Positions 1-9,932 are shown, numbered from the stretch's first letter. The stretch is DNA of 46,952 nucleotides from Kiritimatiellia bacterium (GCA_017458625.1 JAFTAH010000135.1:1-46952); one strand, 5' to 3'. Program-made: numbers and translations. Notes: generated from the sequence alone by a model not told the origin.

Positions 1-1667
1 GGGATGCCGCCAAAGTAATAGAATACAGGGGCGTCCGGGGCAAAGCCGGCAAGCGTCCAGTTTTGTCCGGAGGAGGCAAGAGCAAGGCGCAGGGCGGAGC
101 GCTTGGAGAGGTCGCAGGTGACCCAGTGGGAGGGTGTGTAGCGGTTGACGGCGGCATGGAGGGCATCGAGGGTGGAAGCGGTGACGAGCCAGGCGGAGTC
201 GATGAGAAAAAGCACAAAGACGACCGGGGCGATCTTGCGGAGGCGGGGGGCGTAGGCAGACGAGGTGGGATGAAGGAGAAGGGGAAGGCATAGAACCGCG
301 GCAGGGAGAAGGGCTGCACCGAACTGGGTCATCCAGCGTCGCTGCCAGAAGGAGAGGAGGAAGAAGGTGGCAAGAAGGACAGCATGGGGACGAGCGGTGC
401 GGGAGGCTCGGCGGCAGGCAAGAGGTAGGAGGCAGGGGACGACGAGGAGAATGCGGAGCTCTGAGAGGAAAAAGAGGGGATGCTCACGGAAGGATTCGAG
501 AAGCGAACGAAATTCGACGATATAAGCGGCATGGAGGCGCTGGAGAAAGGGGTCATGCATGGAGTGCCAGTGGGCAGGGCCAAAGAGAAGTGCCAGGGGA
601 AGGGGCAGGGCGAGCAGGACGGCTAGGGGAACGAGGACTCGGTTGCGGGAAGCTCGGTTGAGGGGAAGGAGCGCAAGGAAGAGGAATGAACCGGCGGCAA
701 AGAGCCAGTAGAGCGGATGGTTGACCTCAAGGCGCATGCCGGGGAGGGCGGGGACGTATTCAAGACAGTAGAAGAGGACGGCGGCGGGCAGGAAGGCAAT
801 GGCAAAAACCAGCCAAGGAGAATCACGAAGCGGGGGGAAAACAGCGGAAGAGGCATGGCGCCGCCAGACCGGCGTGATGGACAGGGCAGCCAGGCAGAAG
901 GCTACATGGATGAACAGCCAAACGGAAGCGCCAATCCAAAGGAGTGCGGCATGAAGGAAGCCGGCAATGAAGAATAATCGCCGGGTGTCTCGGCGCGTCG
1001 GAACGGGAGGCAGGCGGAGCCAGAAGGAATGAGAGAGCGCGGGAGATGATGCATAAGAGGAGGTCGCATTTTGCAAACCCCATCCCGCGAAGGAGAGGCA
1101 GAGGATGGTGGCAATCGGAAAGAGATATTGGAAGATGTGGTGGTCAGGCTGAAGCGGGGTGGCAAGAATGCTGAAAAAGGGGAAGACGACGGAGAGAAGA
1201 AGAAAAAGAGCTGCTGGGAGGAAGCCCGTGCGGCGAAGAATCAGGAGGTAGAGAGGGGGCAGGAAGAGAAGATAAAAGAAGGGCATGGCGCAACGGCCGG
1301 CGATTTCGAGGGCGGGGGAAAGGAGCATGCCGGGGCGGAGGCGCTGGAGGAGGCGGGCGTGGGCGGCGAGTTCCCAGATGAGGAGATGGGACCAGTGCAT
1401 GGGACGGCCGTAGGGGGCGTTGTCCATGTGGGTGTGGCGGATGCGCCAGTCGCCGGCGAGGAGCATGTCGCGGGTGTGGGATAGCCAGGCGTAGGCGTCG
1501 GGGTCGGTGAAGAAGCGGGGTTCGGGGAGGCCCACGAGGGTGTCGCGGGGAGAGGCGGAGCGGGTGAAGGCGACGGTGGCGCGGTCAAGGAGCCAGCAGT
1601 TGGCGATGAAAAAAGCGAGGACGGCGAGGAGAAAGAGGGGGGGGAGAAGGCGGTGGACGAGTTTCAT
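1..1667 (-). CDS. STT3/AglB-like GT-C membrane protein (3' end off window)
   Basis: I translated this strand by hand. An open frame runs without a stop from ATG at 1667 to the window edge, giving 555 codons with the C-terminus missing. The N-terminus MKLVHRLLPPLFLLAVLAF is a membrane segment. It is followed by an acidic loop with FFTDPDAYAWLSHTRDML and then DNAPYGRPMHWS. Many hydrophobic helices follow, with QPDHHIFQ in a later loop. Acidic residues in the first periplasmic loop and a DHH-type motif are features of STT3/AglB-type oligosaccharyltransferases, which move lipid-linked sugars. That family call is inference; other GT-C families remain possible. A soluble C-terminal part begins near the window edge. 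The gene lies downstream of the ATPase gene on the same strand, 67 bp away. Confidence 0.7.
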   Translation of the reverse strand, partial: MKLVHRLLPPLFLLAVLAFFIANCWLLDRATVAFTRSASPRDTLVGLPEPRFFTDPDAYAWLSHTRDMLLAGDWRIRHTHMDNAPYGRPMHWSHLLIWELAAHARLLQRLRPGMLLSPALEIAGRCAMPFFYLLFLPPLYLLILRRTGFLPAALFLLLSVVFPFFSILATPLQPDHHIFQYLFPIATILCLSFAGWGLQNATSSYASSPALSHSFWLRLPPVPTRRDTRRLFFIAGFLHAALLWIGASVWLFIHVAFCLAALSITPVWRRHASSAVFPPLRDSPWLVFAIAFLPAAVLFYCLEYVPALPGMRLEVNHPLYWLFAAGSFLFLALLPLNRASRNRVLVPLAVLLALPLPLALLFGPAHWHSMHDPFLQRLHAAYIVEFRSLLESFREHPLFFLSELRILLVVPCLLPLACRRASRTARPHAVLLATFFLLSFWQRRWMTQFGAALLPAAVLCLPLLLHPTSSAYAPRLRKIAPVVFVLFLIDSAWLVTASTLDALHAAVNRYTPSHWVTCDLSKRSALRLALASSGQNWTLAGFAPDAPVFYYFGGI

Positions 1668-1734
1668 GGCGGGTCAGAGGGGGTAGAGGAAGAAGGGGAA
1701 GTCGGTGACGCGGGAGGCGGCGGAGCGCATGGGG

Positions 1735-3159
1735 TCAGAGGTTTGAGTCAAAGAGGTTGTCGAGGGTGACGGTGGATTGGACGATGGAGGAATGGGCGTT
1801 GGGGGTGAGGCCGAAGGGGGTGACGAGAGTGAGGTGAATGGCTCGGCGGGGGGAGGCAACGGCGCGGAAGGTCTCGAGTTTTGATAGGAGGGCGGATTCG
1901 GTTGCCTTGTCGATGACGAAAGGAGCTGCAGACCACTTCATTTCGCAGACATTGATGACGCGGTCGGCGCGGTCGAGGAGGAGATCGATTTGCGCGCCTT
2001 GCGGATGGATGTCGTCGGGGATGTGTCGCCAGGATGCGACGTTGACGAGAATGCCGGCGATTTGAAGGGCACGCTTGATTTGGGGGATATGGGCGAGGCA
2101 GACGCGCTCGAAGGCAAGGCCCATCCATGCGTTTTGGGTGCCGGAGCCGAGGGAGTGAGTCCAGAAGTGGTCGTCACGCGGGGGAGCGGAAAGGAATTTC
2201 CGGTGGAAGAGGGTGAGGGGGTCGAGGAGTTGCCAGAGTGCGCCTTTTTTTGTCTTGCCGAAAGGCGTGTACTGGCGGATGAATCCGCATTGCTCGAGCT
2301 CGAGGAGGGTTCGGGTGAGGGCCCCGCCGTCGGGGAGACCGGTTCGGGCGAGGAGGGTGGCTCGGTCCGCGCCGATGCCGACGGCGGCAAGGGCATCGGT
2401 GACTTTGCGGTGGAGGTCGGAGTGGCGGAAGAGCGAGGCGTAAAGGGCGTCGTGCTCGGAGGCGAGAGGGGCAGAGTCGGCGAAAAAGAGGGCATCGAGG
2501 TTTTGGGGGACGGAGAGGCCTTTTTCGAGGAGACTCCAGTACCAGGGAACGCCGCCGAGGACCATGTAGGCGGCACAGACGTCGCGGCGGGAGAGTGAGA
2601 GGCCTCGGGATGCGGCATAGTCGGCGCACTCTCGGAGGGTGAAGGGGGCGAGGGGAATCTGGCGGGTCAGGCGGTTGTGGAGGCCACCACGGTTGCGGAC
2701 GATGTTGGAGACAATCCAAGAGGAGGCGGAACCGCAGACGACGAGGGCGAGATGTTTGCGATGGGCGGCCCATCCGTTCCAGAAATGTTCCAATTCGGGG
2801 ACGAAGCGGGAACGCGGCGTGTCCAACCAGGGGAGCTCGTCGAGGAAGATGATGGGGCGAGAGGGCGGGGTTCGGTCAAGGAGGCGTTCGAGGGCAAGGA
2901 AGGCTTCGCGCCAAGATGTGAGGGGGGGGCAGTCGGAGAGGCCGTTGCGGAGAAGGGAATCGCGGAAATGAAGCAACTGGTCGCGCAGGGAGCTATTGGC
3001 AAGACCAACATGTTCAAAGGCGAATGCGTGGGAGAGGGTTTTGCGGACGAGATAGGTTTTTCCTACACGGCGGCGACCGTAGACGGCGACGAATTGAGGT
3101 TCCTCGGCGTGGAGGGTGTCGAGGAGGAGGCGTTGTTCGTGAGTGCGACCTATGAGCAT
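1735..3159 (-). CDS. DUF234-type AAA+ ATPase with nuclease-like C-terminus
   Basis: 474 residues. The N-terminus MLIGRTHEQRLLLDTL is followed by a Walker A motif VYGRRRVGKTYL (about residues 27-38) and a Walker B-like IIFLDELPWLD near residue 105. This is the pattern of the archaeal/bacterial STAND-like ATPases (PF01637). The middle carries a winged-helix-like region that selects DNA. The C-terminal part has QIDLLLDRADRVINVCEMKWS, a D...ExK arrangement typical of the PD-(D/E)xK-like DUF234 domain. The role of this family is poorly known; genes of this kind are scattered singletons and are often linked to mobile or toxin-like functions. The ATG at 3159 is the first start in the frame. No strong Shine-Dalgarno is seen. 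Confidence 0.82.
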   Translation of the reverse strand: MLIGRTHEQRLLLDTLHAEEPQFVAVYGRRRVGKTYLVRKTLSHAFAFEHVGLANSSLRDQLLHFRDSLLRNGLSDCPPLTSWREAFLALERLLDRTPPSRPIIFLDELPWLDTPRSRFVPELEHFWNGWAAHRKHLALVVCGSASSWIVSNIVRNRGGLHNRLTRQIPLAPFTLRECADYAASRGLSLSRRDVCAAYMVLGGVPWYWSLLEKGLSVPQNLDALFFADSAPLASEHDALYASLFRHSDLHRKVTDALAAVGIGADRATLLARTGLPDGGALTRTLLELEQCGFIRQYTPFGKTKKGALWQLLDPLTLFHRKFLSAPPRDDHFWTHSLGSGTQNAWMGLAFERVCLAHIPQIKRALQIAGILVNVASWRHIPDDIHPQGAQIDLLLDRADRVINVCEMKWSAAPFVIDKATESALLSKLETFRAVASPRRAIHLTLVTPFGLTPNAHSSIVQSTVTLDNLFDSNL

Positions 3160-3195
3160 GTGAAATGCCTGTTTGTTGTTTGGCGAAATCCTTGC

Positions 3196-3266
3196 ATTTT
3201 ATCACGATTCCGTCAAGATGAAATTTTAAATTGTCGGAAACTTCGCATTTTGATTAGATTCCGACA
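3196..3266 (-). promoter_or_regulatory. possible promoter/operator of the ATPase gene
   Basis: A TAAAAT box (minus strand, 3196-3201) lies 37 bp before the ATPase start. Upstream are three related sites: ATTCCGTCA at 3207-3215, its inverted relative TTGTCGGAA at 3231-3239, and ATTCCGACA at 3258-3266. The repeated TTCCGACA core next to a -10 box suggests a regulator site. No good -35 is visible at normal spacing, so the call is tentative. Confidence 0.3.
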
Positions 3267-3528
3267 GGTTGTTTTTTGTTGTGTGGGCAAGGGGGGGCGG
3301 ATTGATGAGCGTTTGAAAAAATGTGATAAGAGGGATTTGGGGACCCATTTTGCGGTGGGGAGGAGGATTATGGGGAGGTCGCCGCGGCAGGCGCGAACAG
3401 GAGCCAGAGGCAGGAAGCAGGGCGGCACGGGGACCGTCTGGCAAGGCGAGGATGAGGCGGGCGGGGTGATGGGAGAAGGGATTAATCCTAAAATCCTCAC
3501 TTCAAATACTCTATCCTTCGGTATAAAT

Positions 3529-3705
3529 TCACACAGAGACACAGAGAACGCAGAGTATTCAGGGAGTTCCATGATCCCAAGCAGCATTCATCGTTTCGCC
3601 AAATGGGTGTGGTGAAGGCTTCATCTTTGACCTGCCATCCATTTTCACCATCCACGGTTTTCCAAGTTTTCTCTGTGTCCTCCGCCTCTCTGCGGCTCTG
3701 TGTGA
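3529..3705. repeat. inverted-repeat element of the CACAGAG type
   Basis: The left arm at 3529-3555 reads TCACACAGAGACACAGAG and continues AACGCAGAG. The right arm at 3671-3705 is its imperfect reverse complement with an insertion (CTCTGTGTCCTCCGCCTCTC then TGCGGCTCTGTGTGA). The arms flank 115 bp with no ORF. Similar CACAGAG/CTCTGTG blocks are, to my knowledge, widespread dispersed non-coding repeats in environmental bacteria, so a MITE-like origin is inferred. Confidence 0.6.
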
Positions 3706-3719
3706 GACATTCAAACGAG

Positions 3720-3910
3720 GTTTTTAGGTTAATGGGAGGGGGGAGATGGAGGGGCGGACTTGAGGCGGAGGGGGGCAAGGGGTGCCAGCGGACGTGGGGG
3801 AGGAGGGCGGCACGGTCGGGGGGCTCGGTGGGGAGGTTCATGAAGTCGGCGATGGGTTCGCCGGGGAAGAAGGATTCGCAGTAGCGGGGGATGCTGGCGA
3901 CGGGGACGAG
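3720..3910 (-). pseudogene. possible C-terminal gene remnant
   Basis: The minus frame reads VSYLVPVASIPRYCESFFPG, then EPIADFMNLPTEPP and on to VRWHPLP. This looks like ordinary protein rather than shadow translation. It has no start of its own and runs on into the neighbouring repeat without a native stop. It abuts and slightly overlaps the decapitated plus-strand GT-C frame, which suggests a recombination joint near 3890-3910. No family recognised. Confidence 0.22.
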
Positions 3911-5003
3911 GTATGAGACGCTGTTTCTCGTGGCCCCGCTTTGCGTGGCGCTGGCGGTGGAGGGACGGTGGCGGATGGGGGTGGCACTGGGAGCCCTCGC
4001 GTGGGTGCCGGTGGTCGCCTATGGATGGATTTCCGTTGCCCATGGCGCGCATTTTCTTCCAAATTCGCTCCTGCTGAAAGGGGCCATGCCGCCGACAGGC
4101 GGGTCGGCGAGGGCGTGGGGGAACTTCCTGACTCTCGGGTGGAAGGCATGGATGTTGCAGACACCGCAGCTGTTTTCGCTTTCCATGCTTGTGCTTGTAT
4201 TATGCGCGTGGAGCATGCGAAAAGGAGCTTGGGGGAGGGCGGAGGAGCATGCCGAAAGAGAGTCGGGGAGACGCTGGACGGTGCTGGCGGGGGGCATCTG
4301 GCTGGTGGCGACATGGGCGCATCTGCAGTTTGCGGCAACAGGATGGTTTTATCGATATGAGGCTTATCTGGTCGGACTGGGAGTCGCGGGATGCGGGTTC
4401 GGGGCCTGGGCTTGGTGGCGAAGCGAGGAGGAGCGGGGTATCGGAACGAGGACGGTTGGATGCCTGCTTGTGCTTTTCCTTGTGGGGCCGCTAGGCATCC
4501 GGGCACGGGCTGCCCAGCAGGATTTTCTTCCGGCCGGGCATCATATCTATCGCCAGCAATACCAACTGGGACGGTTTCTGGCCGAGGCTTATGGTGAGGA
4601 GGTACGCGTGGCGCTCAACGATTTGGGAGCCGTGAGCTTCTTCACGGATGGAAAAATCCTGGACCTGTATGGGCTGGGAACCAAGGAAGTGCTGGATGCA
4701 AAAAGGGCGGGGCATCTGGATTCGCAGGAGATTTCGAGACTTTTGCTGAACAAGGGCATTACGGTGGTTGTGGTATATGATGTGTGGGCGGCACCGCTGC
4801 TTCCGGGATGGCTGGAGCCCGTGTGCAAGTGGACAGTGCCGGACGGGTATTGGAAGAAGACGGTGACGTTCTATGGCGCTGGGCCGTCAAGGGCCGCCGA
4901 CCTTCAGAAAAAGTTGCGTGCCTTCGCGCCCAAGCTACCTCCCGGGGTGGAGGTGGTATATGTGAATGAAGCTGGTTTCCAAAGGAATGCAGATTTGGAG
5001 TGA
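3891..5003 (+). CDS. GT-C family membrane glycosyltransferase, N-terminally truncated
   Basis: 370 residues. The sequence begins inside what is normally the middle of such proteins (MLATGTRYETLFLVAPLCV). An in-frame TAG lies at 3882-3884, only two codons upstream, so no longer start is possible. Several membrane helices follow to about residue 205. A soluble C-terminal domain then contains IYRQQYQLGRFLAEAYGEE, VALNDLGAVSFFTDGKILDL and GITVVVVYDVW. That pattern is familiar from large GT-C (ArnT/PMT-like) proteins of about 500-600 residues. The catalytic first periplasmic loop is missing, so the product is probably inactive and the gene a 5'-truncated pseudogene. There is no clear Shine-Dalgarno. 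Confidence 0.6.
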   Translation: MLATGTRYETLFLVAPLCVALAVEGRWRMGVALGALAWVPVVAYGWISVAHGAHFLPNSLLLKGAMPPTGGSARAWGNFLTLGWKAWMLQTPQLFSLSMLVLVLCAWSMRKGAWGRAEEHAERESGRRWTVLAGGIWLVATWAHLQFAATGWFYRYEAYLVGLGVAGCGFGAWAWWRSEEERGIGTRTVGCLLVLFLVGPLGIRARAAQQDFLPAGHHIYRQQYQLGRFLAEAYGEEVRVALNDLGAVSFFTDGKILDLYGLGTKEVLDAKRAGHLDSQEISRLLLNKGITVVVVYDVWAAPLLPGWLEPVCKWTVPDGYWKKTVTFYGAGPSRAADLQKKLRAFAPKLPPGVEVVYVNEAGFQRNADLE

Positions 5004-5035
5004 GGAAGGGAGACGACCGGGGGGGCGGTGGAGGG

Positions 5036-5160
5036 TCAGGGCGAACGCGCAATGAAGGCATCGATGTCTTCTTCGACGGCACGTTCGCTCATGGTGTGGA
5101 GGGCAGGGAAATGGCGGCGGACATAGACATAGACGCCATGGCGGGGGGGGGAGGATAAGC
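5036..5160 (-). pseudogene. possible C-terminal gene remnant
   Basis: The minus frame reads GVYVYVRRHFPALHTMSERA then VEEDIDAFIARSP and stops at TGA (5036-5038). It looks like a real C-terminus but has no long upstream frame. A partial echo of its last residues (TFIARSRRP) occurs at about 5165-5195. A short ORF from ATG 5092 (MSERAVEEDIDAFIARSP) is an alternative. No family recognised. Confidence 0.22.
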
Positions 5161-5223
5161 GTTCATGGGGCGGCGGGAACGCGCGATGAAAGTATGGGAA
5201 CCGTCACCGTTTTCAAAACTGCG

Positions 5224-5802
5224 CTAGGTATTCCCTTCCGCCTGGAGCTGAAGCGGAAGGCCAGGGCGGGAGAGGGCGGCAGCGGCAAAGGCGGGGTCGC
5301 GAAGCCACGGCAACAATTCGGACAGTCGTAGGACGATGGGCATGCGGGCATGAACAGCCGCAACTGGCGGCTCCGCCGGCACCGTCAGGATGACGAATTG
5401 GTCGCTGGCGTCGCGGATGGCCGCCAGGCAGAACTCGTCGGCGTCGCACAGGCGGAAGAGCACCTTGCGGTGCTCGGGGGCAGGACTCCACTCGTAGAAG
5501 CCGGTGGCCAGCAGCGCACAGCGGCGGTGGTGGAAGGCGTCGCGGAAAAGCGGCCGGGAGGCCACCGTTTCGGCGCGGGCGTTGATGACCAGCCGCTTGC
5601 CCATCTGCATGCCCCAGCGCAGCCGCCGCAGCGTGGCCTTCGGGCCGCCGTCATCCGCCAGCGCCGCCACCTCTTCGCCAGGGCCGATCTCCCGCTTGCC
5701 GGCGACGGGCACGAGGTCGGGCCAGGCCACACGCACCTTCTCCAGCAGCTTTCTGACGGCTGGAGAACCGCTTTCGGGGTCGAATTCGTAGCGTCCGCAC
5801 AT
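5224..5802 (-). CDS. SRAP/HMCES family abasic-site DNA-protein crosslink protein
   Basis: 192 residues starting MCGRYEF. In the SRAP family (YedK, HMCES) the initiator Met is removed and Cys2 forms a thiazolidine crosslink with abasic sites in single-stranded DNA. The start at 5802 is therefore fixed by this Cys, although the frame is open to 5964. Other family marks are RRLRWGM, VINARAETV (the conserved Asn and Glu), CALLATGFYEW and the catalytic His in VHARMPIVL. It is divergent from the HD-domain gene with 135 bp between the starts. Expected role: shielding abasic sites at stalled forks; often linked to the SOS response, but no LexA box is obvious here. Confidence 0.93.
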   Translation of the reverse strand: MCGRYEFDPESGSPAVRKLLEKVRVAWPDLVPVAGKREIGPGEEVAALADDGGPKATLRRLRWGMQMGKRLVINARAETVASRPLFRDAFHHRRCALLATGFYEWSPAPEHRKVLFRLCDADEFCLAAIRDASDQFVILTVPAEPPVAAVHARMPIVLRLSELLPWLRDPAFAAAALSRPGLPLQLQAEGNT

Positions 5803-5879
5803 GGTTTTGCCTGTGGCCCCCACTCTAGCGCAGGCCCGCCGGGGGCACAACCCGGAAAGCGCGAACCGCGTTTTGCCTT

Positions 5880-5909
5880 TTGACAAGGCCGTGGGGGCGG
5901 GCCTAGGAT
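5880..5909 (+). promoter_or_regulatory. sigma-70-type promoter of the HD-domain gene
   Basis: TTGACA at 5880-5885, an 18-bp spacer, and TAGGAT at 5904-5909. The expected start of transcription near 5916 leaves a leader of about 22 nt before ATG 5938, with an AAAGG ribosome site. Confidence 0.6.
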
Positions 5910-5937
5910 AGGCGCACGGAAAGACAAAGGTGGCATC

Positions 5938-6555
5938 ATGGCTGAAATGCAGCGCAAAAGACAATCGGCAATCCGCTTCTTCGACCCCGACAAGGCCGGC
6001 GACATCGTGCGGGTGCTGCTGGAATACCAGCAGCTGAAGACCCTTTTCCGGCAGGGCTGGCTACGGACCCGCGTGCCCAAGGAGCAGTGCGAAACGGTCG
6101 CCGAGCATTCGCTGGGCGTGGCCTTGCTGGCGCTACTGGTGGCGGACGGCATGCGGCAAGACCTCGACCGCGAGAAGATGGTGACCATGGCCATGCTACA
6201 CGACTTCGGCGAGATCTATGCCGGCGACCTGGTGCCCGGCGCCGCCAGCGCGGCCGACAAGCACGCCCGCGAAAAGGCCTCCGTCGAAAAGGTGTTCGGC
6301 GGGCTCCCGGAGGCGGCACGCTATCTGGCGCTCTGGGAGGAGTTCGAGGCCCAGGAAACCGAAGAGGCACGCGTGGTGAAGGCCCTGGACCGGCTGGAAA
6401 TGGGCGTCCAGGCCATGGTCTACGAGCGCGAAGGCTGGGGGCCCCTCGAGGACTTCATGGAGACGACGCGGAAAGCCGTTGGCGGGGGGGCGCTGGGCGA
6501 GCTCGTCCAGCAGCTGGATGCGCTCCGTCGCCCGGCGGTTCCGTCCAATTCCTAA
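5938..6555 (+). CDS. HD-domain phosphohydrolase (YfbR/HDDC2-like 5'-deoxynucleotidase)
   Basis: 205 residues. The metal-binding HD signature is complete: His in ETVAEHSLGVALLAL, the HD pair in TMAMLHDFGEIYAGD, and the distal Asp in VVKALDRLEMGVQAM. Size and motif order fit the HD_3/HDDC2-YfbR group, which dephosphorylates deoxynucleoside monophosphates. The exact substrate cannot be read from sequence. It is transcribed alone from the promoter at 5880. No Rho-independent terminator with a U-run follows, although a GC-rich hairpin (GGGGGCTGG..CCAGCCC) lies near 6585-6602. Confidence 0.85.
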   Translation: MAEMQRKRQSAIRFFDPDKAGDIVRVLLEYQQLKTLFRQGWLRTRVPKEQCETVAEHSLGVALLALLVADGMRQDLDREKMVTMAMLHDFGEIYAGDLVPGAASAADKHAREKASVEKVFGGLPEAARYLALWEEFEAQETEEARVVKALDRLEMGVQAMVYEREGWGPLEDFMETTRKAVGGGALGELVQQLDALRRPAVPSNS

Positions 6556-6842
6556 GCGCCGCCGCGTGTCCCGCCAGCGGGGGCTGGCACCAGCCCATGC
6601 CTCGGCCGGGGTGACGGCCTGGTTGCAATTCCGGTGTTCCTGCATGCTGCGGGGATCCTCCGCAACGGCGGCCCGCTCCTGCCTGTGGCCTTCGCGGTCT
6701 CCCCAAGTTATGCGTTTTTCCCTTGGTTCTTCCGTAATCTCACATGAAAACGGAACTCGATTGGACGCGGGTAAGGGTTTTTGCATGACGCCCCGTCAGC
6801 AGGACGGAATGGACGAACATGGCACTTCCTTGCGCTTTTGAC
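6556..6842. other. intergenic stretch, no gene seen
   Basis: Contains a short hairpin near 6585 and GC-rich sequence grading into more A+T-rich DNA toward the next promoter. No ORF on either strand has a plausible start or recognisable product. Confidence 0.5.
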
Positions 6843-6871
6843 TTGCACCGCAGGGGACTGCCGCCTATTCT
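6843..6871 (+). promoter_or_regulatory. promoter of the outer-membrane protein gene
   Basis: TTGCAC at 6843-6848, a 17-bp spacer and TATTCT at 6866-6871, followed by about 35 nt of A-rich leader with AAGGAAC before ATG 6912. Confidence 0.5.
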
Positions 6872-6911
6872 TCGCGCGTCAAACGTGACAACCAAACCAA
6901 GGAACAGTATC

Positions 6912-7739
6912 ATGAAGAAACTCTCCCTCCTCATCGCCGCCGTCATGGCCTTTGCCGCCACGGCCGCCATCGCCGACGACGCCGCTGCCGAAGCCGCCGC
7001 CGACGAGCAGTCCTCCATCGAGGCCTCGCTCTCCGCCGACATCCTCTCGGCCTACGTCTCCCGTGGCCAGGTCTGGAACGACGAGTTCGTCTTCCAGCCC
7101 AACTTCTGGGTCGGTCTGCCGTACGGTCTCGAGTTCAACCTGTGGGGCACCATGGACCTGACGGACTCCGATGGCTCCTGCTATCCCGACTCGGGCATGA
7201 AGTGGTCCGAATTCGACCTCGAGCCGATCATCAACCTCCCGATTCCGGGCGTCAATGTCGCGCTGGGCGCGATCTACTTCGCCTATCCGCTGGACGTCGA
7301 CAACGACCACGACGTGTACGTCACGGTCTCGAAGGAGGTCGCCGTGAACGACGACTTCACCGTCAAGCCCTCGCTCAAGTTCGAGCACCGTTGCGCGCAT
7401 TCCGACGACTGGTTCATCATCGCCAAGGTCTCGCCCAAGTACGCGCTGACCGAGAAGCTGAGCCTCGGCGCCGATGTCGAGGTGGGCTATGCGGGCGCGG
7501 ACTACGTCGGTGGCTCCTACGGCTCCAAGAACAAGGCTGCGTTCTCCCACGCGCAGGCTGTCGCCAGCCTCTCCTACGCCCTCACGGACAAGCTTTCCGC
7601 GGGGATCAAGGGCGGCTACTCCACGATTCTCGACAGCGACATGCGCGATGACATGCGCGCCCGCGACGAGGAAGGCAACAAGCCCTATCCGCAGATCGAC
7701 ATCGGCTTCGGCGGCCTCTTCTTCAACTACGACTTCTAG
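6912..7739 (+). CDS. outer-membrane beta-barrel protein
   Basis: 275 residues. The signal peptide MKKLSLLIAAVMAFAATAAIADD ends at an AIA-type cleavage site near residue 20. This fixes the start at 6912, after an AAGGA site, rather than the longer open frame from 6819. The mature part alternates hydrophobic and polar residues in beta-strand fashion. It opens with SADILSAYVSRGQVWNDEFVFQPNF, a first-strand pattern seen in porin-like proteins of the TIGR02001/Gcw_chp kind. The last residues are FGGLFFNYDF, a terminal Phe suited to recognition by the BAM machinery. Solute specificity is unknown. Monocistronic, with its own promoter and a strong terminator; codon use is strongly biased (GTC, CTC, AAG), consistent with high expression. 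Confidence 0.8.
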   Translation: MKKLSLLIAAVMAFAATAAIADDAAAEAAADEQSSIEASLSADILSAYVSRGQVWNDEFVFQPNFWVGLPYGLEFNLWGTMDLTDSDGSCYPDSGMKWSEFDLEPIINLPIPGVNVALGAIYFAYPLDVDNDHDVYVTVSKEVAVNDDFTVKPSLKFEHRCAHSDDWFIIAKVSPKYALTEKLSLGADVEVGYAGADYVGGSYGSKNKAAFSHAQAVASLSYALTDKLSAGIKGGYSTILDSDMRDDMRARDEEGNKPYPQIDIGFGGLFFNYDF

Positions 7740-7778
7740 TCTCCCCTCCCAGTGGCCCGGTTAGCGGGCCCTCTGACA

Positions 7779-7807
7779 ACGGCGTCCTTTTCGGACGCCG
7801 TTTTTTG
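7779..7807 (+). terminator. Rho-independent terminator of the outer-membrane protein gene
   Basis: The stem ACGGCGTCC / GGACGCCGT closes a TTTTC loop and is followed by TTTTTT at 7801-7806. It lies 40 bp after the stop codon. Confidence 0.9.
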
Positions 7808-7979
7808 TGCCCAGGCGTTTACGGGTATCGGACGCAGGCCCCTTCGTCGGTCTGCGGGGAGTCCTGCACACGACCATTCTTCCGGGGGCCATGCTCCTCC
7901 CTCCCCTCTCCACCAATTTCAGAGCGGGGCACAACAATCTGCAGCCGTTTCGGCGGGCCATACCTTTCATGGAACCGCT
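7808..7979. other. intergenic stretch between terminator and CTAG cluster
   Basis: No start-containing gene recognised. Its right end (GGAACCGCTCTAG, ending 7983) matches the right end of the MITE-like repeat, so this may be the relic of another, longer copy. Confidence 0.35.
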
Positions 7980-8015
7980 CTAGAATTCTAGAGATTTCTA
8001 GTTTTTCGAGGCTAG
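7980..8015. repeat. cluster of four CTAG sites (cluster 1)
   Basis: CTAG at 7980, 7988, 7998 and 8012; CTCTAGAATTCTAGAG (7978-7993) is a perfect 16-bp palindrome. The last CTAG is the left end of the 140-bp MITE-like element. Confidence 0.75.
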
Positions 8016-8147
8016 AGCATTTTGCGAAAATGCGTGGCCGCAAGGTTCGAAGGTGCGACATCCTGTCGCGCCCAAATTTATTGCGCGGCTGGAAGCCGCA
8101 CCTCCGGAAGCCGCCCGCCAAATGGCTACAGTTATTTGAAAACCGCT

Positions 8148-8151
<4 letters not shown>
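8012..8151 (+). repeat. MITE-like repeat, copy 1 (140 bp)
   Basis: Bounded by CTAG at both ends. The left end is CTAGAGCATTTTGCGAAAA and the right end TTTGAAAACCGCTCTAG, imperfect terminal inverted repeats. Inside are strong hairpins: GCGACATCCTGTCGC and GCGGCTGGAAGCCGC. Copy 2 at 13035-13173 is nearly identical along its whole length. The right-end CTAG forms the TAG stop of ettA. Confidence 0.88.
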
Positions 8152-9815
<1,664 letters not shown>

Positions 9816-9855
9816 GGGGGTTCCTTTCTGCAAAGGGCTGCTTGCGGTGCCTGCG

Positions 9856-9884
9856 AAACAACCACACCGCCGAACGGAAGTCAA
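9856..9884 (-). promoter_or_regulatory. possible ettA promoter
   Basis: On the minus strand, TTGACT (9879-9884), a 17-bp spacer and TTGTTT (9856-9861). The -10 is weak. Confidence 0.35.
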
Positions 9885-9903
9885 GGGAAAGGTCAGGAAG
9901 CAG

Positions 9904-9932
9904 CTAGGATTCTAGAAGAGCTAGACATCTAG
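9904..9932. repeat. cluster of four CTAG sites (cluster 2)
   Basis: CTAG at 9904, 9912, 9921 and 9929 (spacing 8, 9, 8), in the divergent ettA/amrS promoter region, about 90 bp from each start. Confidence 0.75.

Larger units (their letters stand above)
3160..3890. other. intergenic stretch without an intact gene
   Basis: No convincing gene on either strand. It holds the probable ATPase regulatory sites, a GC-rich stretch with one REP-like half palindrome (GGGCGGCACGGGGACCG near 3421), the inverted repeat element at 3529-3705, and a possible gene remnant on the minus strand just before the truncated GT-C gene. Confidence 0.6.

Noticed and set aside
3529-3705. CRISPR-like reading of the CACAGAG repeats
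   Set aside because: Only two inverted arms; no regular direct repeats with spacers and no cas genes.
5803-5964. N-terminal extension of the SRAP protein
   Set aside because: SRAP chemistry needs Cys at position 2, so the start must be the ATG at 5802.
6556-6842. Possible riboswitch before the outer-membrane protein gene
   Set aside because: It lies upstream of the predicted promoter and shows no known riboswitch core.
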